DNA of 64,000 bases, taken from NCBI GenBank assembly GCA_020543525.1, contig JAHYIO010000007.1:62001-126000 (forward strand), in the 5' to 3' direction. The DNA comes from Coriolopsis trogii. Its lineage: Eukaryota > Basidiomycota > Agaricomycetes > Polyporales > Polyporaceae. Below, piece by piece: positions 48,578 through 58,664 of this stretch (within the stretch, counting starts at the first letter, position 1; each line of letters opens with the position of its first letter). The translations under genes and the position numbers were made by a program. The notes beneath the pieces are model-generated. The model saw only the letters and a list, made by a program, of their open reading frames with translations. It was not told the DNA's origin and made no database searches.

Positions 48578-50926
48578 TCATGGCTGCTCTTCCTCTATTT
48601 TCACGCGTTCAACCGCTTGTTGCGCCTCACTGATGTTGCCGTCAGGATGACCATCCTGACCGACAACCTCATTCGCTTTTATGGCAGCCGTTTCGGTCTC
48701 GTCTTGCTTATTCGCAATCTCCTTCCAAAGTTCGATGCGCTCCTCTGGGATCCCCTCTTCTCGCGCGTGAGCAACGATTTCCTCAAAACTTGGGAGAGGT
48801 TTTGCCGGAGGTGCCACCCCATCGAGTAGCTTGGCCTGCTCCTCTGGAGATAGCTTCAGGTCCGCTTGGAAGATCAACCGCATGACGGGCATCCACTTGC
48901 AAAGGTATACGTGTTCTTTGTCGCTGTATCAATACATGTAACGCGTTCAGCATAACGTGCTGAAGAACGGTCTTGTTGCGAACGCACCTTTTCATGCAAT
49001 CAGGCCCGCAATACCACGTCATCATACAGCCCCTGCACCCGCCGTCGTACGCTGCCTCTTCGCATCCCCGTTTCCCGCATGTTCCGCGCCAAGGTTTCAT
49101 GTTGTATGTGATCTTGGCCAATACTTGCCAAGCAGCGTGAAGCCAAGAGGGATTTCGCGGATCGCTGATAGGGTAAGGGGAGCTGATAGGTATCTTCTCT
49201 CGCCACAAAGCGAGTAGCTGCCATGGATCGTCACTAGCCGTGTTCGCACCACGCAGCAGCAGGTACTGCATAAACGGCCGAGGGAGCTCTGTACGTAGCT
49301 TCATGCGGGTCTTGACGCTCAGTTTCAGGAGGCTGCTTTCGATGTGGAGGAGTATGCCACTGAGAAGCACTGGATACACACCCGTCCCATTTAGCACATT
49401 GAGGACAGAGACGGAGACTGGAGAGCATACTTGCACCCTGCTGCGCTCGCAAAATGGCAACAATCCCAGCGTCGAGTCCATCAAACATCCCACCAGCTAA
49501 CCAGTTGTAAATGAGCGTGTCCGTGTGCGCCTGCTCTTCGGGTTGGTGCCGCATGTGCCAGTATATGTTCAGGATACATGCGATCACGTTTTCATGCATG
49601 CGCGAGGCCTCCGGTTGGGCGGCGATCACCCTGTGTTGTCGCCCATGCTTGACCATGACCTGCCCAAGCGAACTCCAAAGCTCCGAAGACTTGTACACCG
49701 CGCGGTAGAACTGGACATGCTCCGGATACGCGATATCCAACAAAGTGCGAAACAGGAGGACGTCGTCGATGAGCGTTCTTCCCTCGAGTATCCGGACGTG
49801 GCGTGCAAACGAGGAGACGATGAACTCGGCTGTTTGGTTTGGCGTACGCTTCTTCTTCTCCATGCCCTTGGTGGCTCCGAGGAGTATCCGAGGCAAGAGA
49901 GAATGAGGTTCGGGTAAGGGACGCTTGTCAAGGTACGGCCTCAATACATCATAGTCCTTCCCTGCGCGTATCTTCTCGTCAAGGATAGGCAAGAATAACA
50001 TCGCATTGATGCCGATGTCGTAATCGCGTGTCCCGTATAGCCAGTTTCGGAACGTGACTGCGAACGTGAGGTCCGACGGCTTGAAGATGACGCTGTGCAG
50101 ACAGGAGACGTCAATAAGCCGTCCGAACACCTGAGCCAAATAGAGCGCACTCGAAGAATGAAGGATCCAAATAGGAAACACGATGGAAGATTTGTGCAAC
50201 GACTATGCGTTCACGCGATCTCGATTCTGCATCTTCAAGACTGCGGTCAGGGTCCGACCAAACCTATAATCAGGAACATGAGAAGATATCGTAGGTCAGC
50301 TTGCGCACTGCACGCACCCGCTGCATAGTGCTCGACCAATGTTGCTTCAATTCCTCAATCATCTTGTTCTCTGTAGAGGTTGGGGGATGAGGACAACTGA
50401 TGAATGCATTGCACAGAATCTCTAGAGCCGAAAACCATGGTGAGGGTGCCTGTTGAATCGCTTAATCCACACTCTCGTATCTGGGGGAAATGTGAATGAC
50501 TGACCCGCTTAGCGGCTTCTTGCATAGATTCCTGATGGAGATCTAGTGTACCGTCTGGCTTCTCAATAAAAAGCGCATATACTATGGTGCCCTCGAGATT
50601 CGTGGCCGATTTGCATCTGGCGTGGACATCATGCCATGAGTTTCGTTGGAAACCCGTAGGTCGTGGGGGACTTACAGAGCCGTGACAATTCCCGCATCGA
50701 CCAAACCCCTCCAAACTTTCGATTTTGACTGCGTGGAGAGACGACGGAGCTTGTCATATATATGGGGCAGGTCACCAAAGGTATCTCCTTCAATCGTTTC
50801 ACCTCGAGGCGTTGTGATTCCGAGCGCGCGAACGACGCGGCGAGGGTCTTTCTCCATGAGATCCGCCCATTTGTCCTGCTGTACCTTGAGACCTTGTCTA
50901 GGAATGTTGGTAGAACCTCGAAACAT
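48578..50926 (-). CDS. MYND zinc-finger protein, third of three tandem paralogues
   Basis: The start MFRGSTNIPRQGLKVQQDKW leads to RRVVRALGITTPRGETIEGD and VDAGIVTAL, matching the second paralogue. The middle is FKPSDLTFAVTFRNWLYGTR, RILLGATKGMEKKKRTPNQT, FYRAVYKSSELWSSLGQVM and LIYNWLAGGMFDGLDAGIVA. KLSVKTRMKLRTELPRPFMQ follows. The finger is complete: CGKRGC, CRGC, WYCGPDC and, past an intron, EHVYLC. The C-terminal tail differs, with an acidic helical region (ERIELWKEIANKQDETETAA) that ends in ERVKIEEEQP, which includes a VKIE SUMO-consensus word. It is divergent from CDT2, with 188 bases between starts. Confidence 0.8.
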
Positions 50927-51114
50927 TTTCGACAGAGTCGGTGCGGAAGAGATGAGGTTCGAGGCAGAAAATACGACGTGCGGCCTTGTGCAGCGCTTCT
51001 GTTTTGGGTCTTACCCGGACAGAGAGATTGTCCGGGAACGATCACGTGAGAGACGCGTTTCATCATTGCCGAGGAATCACCACCGAGCCCTGCTTGACCT
51101 CTCAACCTCCACTC
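50927..51114. promoter_or_regulatory. Shared promoter, MYND paralogue three and CDT2
   Basis: The two genes are transcribed outward from this 188-base interval. CGATCACGTGAGAG near 51038 again contains a CACGTG-type core, like the sites near 43567 and 48337. No TATA box is clear. Confidence 0.45.
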
Positions 51115-52992
51115 ATGACGACAACAGATTCTCCACAGTCCAATCTTCTTGACCGTACCAATGTCTTCCGTAGAGAAGGAGCACCGACTGGTCTACCAAC
51201 ACCCCCTTCGGAGCGCAAACGCGTCCGTAGGGTTGAATTCAATGGACGCGATAAGAAACGCCTCAAGTTTGACTCTCCAGGGAAGGAGAATGGCGGAAGA
51301 GACATTGACCTGGAGACTGATAGCGAGGACGACGAAGGGGACGCGTCTTCACCCTTTCAACACGTCTGCACCTACTCCGTTTATGGTCTTGGGAACCAAA
51401 GGATGCAGGCTGGACCTTCTGACGTGTCACGGCGGTTGGAGAGTGAGTACTAGCTGTTGTGTACATACCGCGGTACTAAAGCAGGCTCAAAGTATCCACA
51501 AGATCCATATTGCGGTCATTCGTCTCGTCACATAGGGCCGACGTGTTCAAGTGTCAGTCCATTGACGAGCGAACATTCGTCACCCTCCCTTACGCTTGTG
51601 CTTACTCACATGGCAAGTCTGCACACTCAACTCCATAACCCTTATCTGATAGCGCGCGTTTTATGGACTCAGCTGCGAAACGTGGCGGCAAACCTCTCCT
51701 CGCCGTTGCGACCGAACAAGGAACTGCACACATCCTAGACACCACAAGGAGAGAAGAGTGGGATGTTGGTGAGTGGGAGTAGCGAATCCATAGACGAAGG
51801 TCGCTGAGCCTCGTACATTAGAGCCACAACGGGTGACTCTACAGCCGCACGAGAATGGCGTGTTCGATGCCAAGTGGTCCCCGTCAGACACGCTCCTCGC
51901 CACAGCGTCAGGCGATCAAAGCGTTCGTATCACTTCCCTATCGTCCTCAGTCCGCACTGCGGAGCGTACACTACACGTTCTTCGGGGTCATGAAGGGACA
52001 GTGAAATGCGTATCGTGGGACCCGCACCATGACAATGACGTCCTTTGTAGTGGAGGCAGAGATGGCAGCATCTGTCTATGGGACCTACGCGTGGGTGAAG
52101 CCCGCGGAGGAGCGGAAGAAGCTGGATCGCTTTGTCCAGTCCTCACTATTCCTAAGGCGCATGAAAGCGATGTGAAGACTCCTAAGCCGAAAGGTCGTAG
52201 GAAGCTGACCACCGCGACTCCCGTCAAAGGTATCACCCATCTCCTGCACACCGACAGCCACCCGTACGGAGTCATCAGCAGCAATTCTTTTGATGGGTAT
52301 GTCTCGAGAACTCCGTATCCTGACCGCTTCGGACTGATATACTGTACAGGATACTGCGCCTTTGGGACGTCCGCTTGCCCTCAAGCGATTCACCCAGGAA
52401 AGCTCGGTCCACCAAACCAACCCGCCCAAAACCGCTCTTCAGCTCTTCCGACCCAACAGCTGCAGTAGGCAGTCGCGCGCGGGGGATCACCACCCTCGCA
52501 GCAGGCAGTGGGCCCACTGCAGGCCTCGTCTACGCGCTCGGCACGGACTCGCGCATCCACACGTACTCCACTCCCTGGCTCGAGCCACTCTCCGGCCACC
52601 CGCCGCTGCACATCGGTGCACACGACCCACACGCGTACACACACCCAAACATGCAGACGAACTCGTTTTATGTTCGACTTGCCCTCAGCCCGTGTGGGCG
52701 ATGGGCAGCCACTGGGAACGCGACGGACGGCCGAACGTACTTATTTGATGTGGCGAGCGCGACGTCGGCTGGGCGCGCGAGGGATGTCGGTCTGGTCGGC
52801 TGGGACGGAGCGGTCGAGCTCAGAGGACAAGCGGGAGAAGTGGGTGCGGTAGATTGGGCCGAGGGCATGCTTGCGACTTGTGCCGACGATGGGACGGTGA
52901 GGGTCTGGAGACCAGATCTCGACATCTCGAGGCGTTGCGTCGAGAATCCACCGGAGATGGCGGTCGACTGGTCTTGGGCGGTGAATGCATAA
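51115..52992 (+). CDS. CDT2: CDT2/DTL-type WD40 substrate receptor
   Basis: Cdt2 is the WD40 receptor of the CRL4 ubiquitin ligase that destroys Cdt1, Spd1 and related targets on PCNA during S phase. MTTTDSPQSNLLDRTNVFRR begins a basic, disordered N-region. The propeller starts at DVFKCQSIDERTFVTLPYAC and continues GGKPLLAVATEQGTAHILDT, HENGVFDAKWSPSDTLLATA, HVLRGHEGTVKCVSWDPHHD and DVLCSGGRDGSICLWDLRVG. HESDVKTPKPKGRRKLTTAT is the typical loop before GILRLWDVRLPSS. Then come FYVRLALSPCGRWAATGNAT and EVGAVDWAEGMLATCADDGT followed by VRVWRPD. The DWD-box style WDLR/WDVR repeats for DDB1 contact are present. At least five exons, with a GTATGT intron after SFDG. Confidence 0.88.
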
Positions 52993-53235
52993 TGACAGCC
53001 TCGTGTGCACACGAACCATGCATTGTCCTCAATCAGGCTCATGCTATATGTCGCCCATTCCTCCAGAGTCAAACATCTTGGAATCTATGAATAAATGACG
53101 TGAATATGTGCAGCAATTATGGTGTACAGAGGGTATGTAAGTGTGATAATGTCATGTTCAAGCACAGTCAGGTTACCCAGCAAACCAACAGTGGAATGAG
53201 CTGACAGAAGAAATGTGGTCCTCGAGATGTGAGAT
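52993..53235. terminator. Convergent 3' region, CDT2 and ARL1
   Basis: About 240 bases separate the stop codons of convergent genes. An AATAAA signal (TATGAATAAATGACG) lies near 53088-53093 for the plus strand, 95 bases past the CDT2 stop. The polyadenylation call rests on that hexamer. Confidence 0.45.
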
Positions 53236-54141
53236 CTACTTCTTCTGTATTGCATTCACGAGCCTGTGAGATTAGATTCGGTAAACAAACATTCAGTAAC
53301 GACAAGGCAGCAAGACACGCACCAGTCAAGACCTTCTTCAAGACCTTCTCCCTTCGTTGCGCAACTCCCACGTACGCTCCACTGTCTCTCCTTCTCCCCA
53401 CCCGCTAGTCCGAGCTTCTCGCTGATGGTCTCTGGCGGAAGAGCCCCGGCGACATCTTGCTTGTTGCAGAAGACAAGAAGGGGAACCCCAGCAAGTTCCT
53501 CTTCAGAGAGCATGGTGAGGAGCTCAGACCGTGAGGTGTCTAGCCGGTTCGTGTCCGAAGCGTCGATGACGTAGATGATCGCCGAGGTGTTGGGGAAGTA
53601 ACAACGCCAATAGGGCCTACCACCAACGACATACATTTGTGAGCACGGAAACGAGACCAGAACAAGTAAGAATCGTACCGAATGCTGGACTGTCCTCCAA
53701 GATCCCAGACTTGGAACTTTATGTTCTTATACTGCAGACGACATGAGAGGGGTGCACAAGAGTCGGAAGGTCATGTCACAGACCTGCACGGTTTCTACGT
53801 TGAAGCCAATTGCTATAGCCCCACTGTGTAAGCACAACTTACAAGGAGAGACGAGCCCACAATGCTTACTCGGGATGGTCGGTACAACCTCACCAATCTT
53901 CCGCGAGCATTAGCACAAATCAACATGCTCGAGACAAGATCGTCATACCTGTAGGCGATACAATATCGTCGTCTGATACATGACGTGACATCGTCAGCCA
54001 CCACGTCCATACCCCATATTTGAGGGGACACACCTTTCCGGCCGCATCCAAACCGAGCATCAATATCCGGACATCCTGGTCCTTGCTCCAGCGCACCAGC
54101 GACGAGAGCGACGTGAAGAGGGAAGAGAACGAAAGACCCAT
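53236..54141 (-). CDS. ARL1: Arf-like small GTPase ARL1
   Basis: Arl1 acts at the trans-Golgi, recruiting GRIP-domain golgins. The start MGLSFSSLFTSLSSLVRW keeps the N-myristoylation Gly. The P-loop GLDAAGKTTILYRLQ is assembled across an intron of about 60 nt. Next come [39 protein letters not shown] (G3), AIIYVIDASDTNRLDTSRSE, FCNKQDVAGAL (G4) and SCATKGEGLEEGLDWLVNAI (G5). The C-terminus is QKK. LTMLSEEELAGVPLLVF and the VWDLGGQ context favour ARL1 over ARF1. Several short exons are used. It is divergent from the WKF-domain gene. Confidence 0.9.
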
Positions 54142-54388
54142 GACTAGTGAAACAGACGTTCAAGTTGGAGAGTGAGAGCGAGTGCGGAGGGAGGGACGCG
54201 GCGAAGACGACCAACCGCTCCGTCAGCCTGTAAGCCGCTTGACGAGCTGTCGCTTAGGCTTCTCACGACTTGCCGTTTTGGGTGCCGCGTTCCTAGCTCG
54301 CCCACGTGGCCGCCTCTGCTCTTGTGCACGCGTCGGTGGCTGTAGATTCAAATCTTCGCGTCCGTCTTCCCTCCGCTGTCTCCCCGCC
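54142..54388. promoter_or_regulatory. Shared promoter, ARL1 and WKF-domain gene
   Basis: These 247 bases lie between outward-facing starts. The plus strand frame continues open upstream to 54182, but the chosen start at 54389 is the first Met followed by a lysine-rich sequence typical of the family. A pyrimidine-rich tract precedes each start. A longer protein from the upstream frame is unlikely. Confidence 0.45.
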
Positions 54389-55673
54389 ATGTCTGCTCAT
54401 ATTGAGGAGAAGTCTTCGCGCAAGCAGAAAAAGTCCAAGTACACTGCCCTCGAGGACCCCACAACCGATGGCGATGTCGAGAGGCCGAGGAAATCCAAGA
54501 AGGTCAAGGGAAAGACCACCCACGACTCCTCGGAGCCAGTCGCAGACATCGTTCATGCTGACACGTCAACCGAGGCCGAAAACGCCGTGGCTGCCGTGCG
54601 TAAGAAGCACAAGAAAAGGAAACATGCGGAGGAGCATGTCCCACAGGCTACAGACGAGCCAAAGCGGAAGAAGCGCAGGGAGAGGGAAGCTATTGCGGAG
54701 GACTCTGCCGCCTCTGTAGGAGAAGAACAAGAAACGGTGGTAGAGGACCTGAAGGCAGAGAAGAGACGGAAGAAGAAGAAGGACCAGGTAGCAGACGGGG
54801 AGAGCGAGGGCGAGGGTACCGCGACGATCTCCACAAAGGCACGTCGGAAACAAGCTGAAGAGGCGAAGCCTCCGGCCGGTCTCTCTACCCCAGATCACAC
54901 TCCGAAGAAGTCAAAGAAGGACAAGAAAAGACGCAATGACAGAGTGGGGGAGCACGATGTCGCGCTGAAAGAGGCCGATCCTGGCAGCAAAATCGAGAAG
55001 AAGAAGAAACATAAACATCGCTCGACTTCCGGCTTTCCCGACCCGACCGAGGACGAGTCGTTGAGCGAGCAGGCACAAAAAGGTGGCATTGCATGGCAAC
55101 AAGTTGTTCACATACGTGTTGTGCTGATATCCCGTTGCTTCGAAGCTCTGCACTACGCGTACACTCAGTTTGATGATCCCGAAGGTTGGAAGTTCAACAA
55201 GGCGCGACAAAATTGGCTCGTCCGCAATGTATGGTCTCTCGAAGCAGTGAGAATTTGTTTCAAGTTGATCTGCTATAAGTCCCATGCTCACGCACTTCCC
55301 CAGATCCCGGAGACCTTCATGCCCCTCGTCTCGCGTTATATGCAAGGCATACAAGGCGGTGTTCGTGAGGTGATTATGTTTTCGAATTGCGAGCCATTCG
55401 AAGTCTACACCTGCTTGACAATCGCGATGCTTGCTTCTATAGACCCTCATCAAAACATGTCGCGATATCCTGGACTCCTCTACGACGGCCACAGCAGAAC
55501 CCGCGGAAGAAGCTCAGCCGTTGTCGAAACCTACAGAGTCCCAGACAGAAATGACCCCGAAAAAAACGGTCAAATTCGTCGCAGAAGAACCGCAGAAGCC
55601 AGACCCCACGGAAGACACGAAGCGACAACGCGCCGTAACTCTACTTAGGGTCCTAACGTCGAGTACAACTTAA
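54389..55673 (+). CDS. WKF-domain protein (C7orf50-like), probably nucleolar
   Basis: The family is conserved from fungi to humans and human C7orf50 localises to the nucleolus; the role is likely in ribosome biogenesis. MSAHIEEKSSRKQKKSKYTA opens a ~230-residue Lys/Glu-rich region with many KKxK runs (RKKHKKRKHAEEH, KRRKKKKDQ, KIEKKKKHKHR). The domain follows after a GTGGCA intron: ALHYAYTQFDDPEGWKFNKA, RQNWLVRNVW, IPETFMPLVSRYMQGIQGG and VRETLIKTCRDILD. The WKFNKARQNWL core is the diagnostic WKF motif. The last intron (GTGATT...TATAG) puts the end at 55673; a different join would stop at 55648. The tail is Lys/Pro/Glu-rich. Confidence 0.82.
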
Positions 55674-56256
55674 CTATTCATCAGCCTCTGCATGTTTCCA
55701 AATGCCTGATCCACTGGCAACGCTCTTGCTTCTGGGCCGAACATCGTCGGATTGAGTATTACCACCCGTGAGTCGACGACAAACTCGCCCGACTATCGCG
55801 ATTACTCCTTGACCGAGTACCGTCTCCTCGTTGCTCCAGCTGCGACACAATCAGGAGTTCGTTGGGATTGATTCGTCACCGTCCGGCGGTTAGCGCGCAG
55901 TCACAACAACACAAACAACACAAACGTCGATGCGGCTAACATCCCATGAGGCTGACCGTAACGATGTTTGTGCACCGGATCCCGACTCCCGAGGAGTGAT
56001 TCTCTCGAGGCTAACACCGTCCTACACTGTACTGTCGTCGAACCGCACGCATCACACTCTGGACGTGAGACACACATCTTCGTCTCTGCTTCATTCTCTC
56101 TCCACCTCGTCGGAAAGTACAGTCTACACATCGACAGCGACCACATCTGCATGACAACGTTCGTGAACAGCGAAGGAACGACAACGAACTACAATGATGT
56201 CGGCATGAAAGGGAAATACCGCAAGGATGATGGCAAAGCATGTGAGGAACAGCACC
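55674..56256. other. Convergent intergenic region
   Basis: About 580 bases lie between convergent stops of the WKF-domain gene and HEM1. Short overlapping frames show nothing recognisable. CACAACAACACAAACAACAC (55902-55921) is a short A/C-rich repeat tract. Confidence 0.45.
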
Positions 56257-58443
56257 TCAAGCAGTGGCCTCAACAGCCGCAGGCAGCGATGTGGTCAACG
56301 GCGCGACCGCAATCGGGCTCTCCGCGCGCAAAGCATCGATGTGGCTCACCGGCGGCTCGACGTACGGGCCCAAAAGGTCGTTGAACTTCTCGCGGGTGAC
56401 ACGGACCGCACGCGCGTCGACAACACCCCTCTGGCCGGCACGGAGCACGCGGGGGGCGGTACCATCCAGGAGACCGAGCTGCTCGTCCGACCAGATAGGC
56501 TCGACCTCCTTCGCGTCAGCGACACCGACGCCAGCGTGGCCGCCCAACTCCGCCCAATCCGAGGTGCGCTTTATGCCGAGCTCGGTGAACACCTGGTCGA
56601 CAGCGTGGGCGAGACGTGCGATCTGGTCGACGTTGTGGCCGGGGGTGACGGTGAACCGGAGACGCTCCTCGCCACGAGCAACGGTGGGGTAGTTGATGGC
56701 TTGCACGTAGACGTTGAACTTCTCGAGGAGCGTGTCGGACGCAACCCTCGCGAGCGTGGCATCACCAATGAGGACGGGGACGATGTGAGAGGGGCCGGGG
56801 ATGACGGGGATGTCGAGAGCCTCAAAGCGGGACTTGAGGTTGCGAACGTTCATCTGCTTCAGCTGCCGGTCACCGTTGTACTCCTTCTGGTAGGCGATAC
56901 TCGCGCGAGCACCAGCCATGTTGACGGGCGGGAGCGAGGTCGTGAAGATGAAGCCAGATGCGTACGAACGGATCATATCGACGAAGTCCGAAGAACCTGC
57001 GATGTAACCGCCGACCGCGCCATATGCTTTGCCCAAAGTACCTGCGAGGACCGAATGTCAGCACAAGCTCGTCTCGGGGAGAGCAATCTGGGCAAAACTC
57101 ACCAGTGATAATGTCTACGCGGTCCATAACCGAGCCCTTGATGGGGTCGGGGCTCGTGCCTGCACGCTTCTGCGCCTCGTAATCCAAATGCTCGGCGACA
57201 CCAGCACCGTGAGGTCCGTAAAGACCGACGGCATGGACCTCGTCGAGGAAAGTCAAGGCGCCGTAGCGCTCCGCCAAGTCGCATATCTCGGAGATGGGAC
57301 CGACACTACCGCACATAGAGTAAACGCTCTCGAACGCAATGATCTTCGGGGTCTCCTTCGGATACTGCGCGAGCTTCATCTCGAGGTCCTCCAAGTCGTT
57401 GTGCTTGAAAATCACCCGCTTGGCACCAGAGTGGCGCATCCCCTGGATCATGGACGCATGGTTCATAGAGTCGGAAAAGTAGATGCAACCTGGGAGCTTC
57501 TGGCCCAAGGTCGCGAGCGTCGCGTCGTTGGCGACGTAGCACGACGAGAAGACGAGTGCGGCAGGCTTGCGGTGAAGCGCTGCAATCTCGGCCTCCAGGG
57601 CAAGGTGCATTCCGGTATTTCCGGCAATGTTCCGGGTACCACCGGCGCCATGACCGTAGGTGTTCAGGGTGCGACTAGAAGCAAAAAGAAGTTAGGGGCG
57701 ATCCCATTTACACATATAGACTCGTAGATGCGGCGAAGTCAATATACGTACTGCATAGTCTCCAACACGACCGGGTTGTTACCCATCCCGAGGTAGTCGT
57801 TTGCGCACCAAACCTCAACTTCATCCTTCGGGTCTCCCGTGTGAGCGATGGGGAACTTGTTCGCCATACGGTTGATGTTGTTGAAGTAGCGGTACGAGGC
57901 GTCCTTGTGCTTCTTCTCGAGCTCCTCGACGTAGAACTTCTCGTAGTTGAAGCCGCCAACGGTAGCCGCCTTGGGCTTCGCCTCGGAAGTGGACGCACCG
58001 ACTTCGCCAGCAGCGGCGTGGAAGGGGCAGCCGGCGGGCGACGCAGCGGCCTTAGCAGCGTGCGCGGCCGCGACTGAGGTCTTCGGGGCCTTGCCCTTCT
58101 TCGCGGAGGCGAGTTCCTCGGCCATGCGAGCGGCTGCGATAGCCTTGGACGCGTGCGGGCACTTGGCAGCGTCCGCAGCGGACGGCTTCAGGTTTTGGTG
58201 ACCCGGGATCTGGTTGAACTCGGCGGCGCCGGCGAGACTGGCATAGCCCGCGACCATCTGAGTAGAACGGACGGTGAGGGCGGGGCCCATGACGGGGCAC
58301 TGGGTCGCTTTCTCGGTGAGCTTAGAAAGCGTCGGGTAGCGGGGCGACGCGGAGGTGCATAGCGTGCGGAGAGTGGAGGACTTCTTGCGGCCAAGGTAGG
58401 GGCAGACGTTCTTGAACTTTGTGATGTTGGATAACTTGTCCAT
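56257..58443 (-). CDS. HEM1: 5-aminolevulinate synthase, mitochondrial (HEM1)
   Basis: This PLP enzyme condenses glycine with succinyl-CoA, the first committed step of haem synthesis. The start [18 protein letters not shown] is followed by a presequence with four Cys-Pro motifs (NVCPYLG, TQCPVMG, AKCPHAS, AGCPFHA). In other ALAS proteins such motifs bind haem and block import. The catalytic core reads [59 protein letters not shown] and [40 protein letters not shown] and [19 protein letters not shown] carry the Asp and the PLP Lys. The end has [20 protein letters not shown] and a long C-terminal tail. It has three main exons. ARG8 follows immediately on the same strand. Confidence 0.95.
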
Positions 58444-58664
58444 GGCGGGCACTGGGCAGCCGGACGGAGGAGGAGGATGAGGAGGAAGAGGTGAAGTCAG
58501 AAACGGATGGAGACCGCTGCCTCTTATGGGCATGGCGTGTGCAACGGTCGCCTAATAATTGCCAGCGCATGATTGGCCCCCGGGACCCTCTCACGGCCGA
58601 GAACTCGTCCGGGCAGCCGGGCACCGGTCAGCGTCCATGACCAAACGCACTCCTTCATTCATCC

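Noticed and set aside
56264..57727. Long plus frames over HEM1
   Set aside because: Antisense of a GC-rich highly conserved enzyme; the minus-strand reading is certain.
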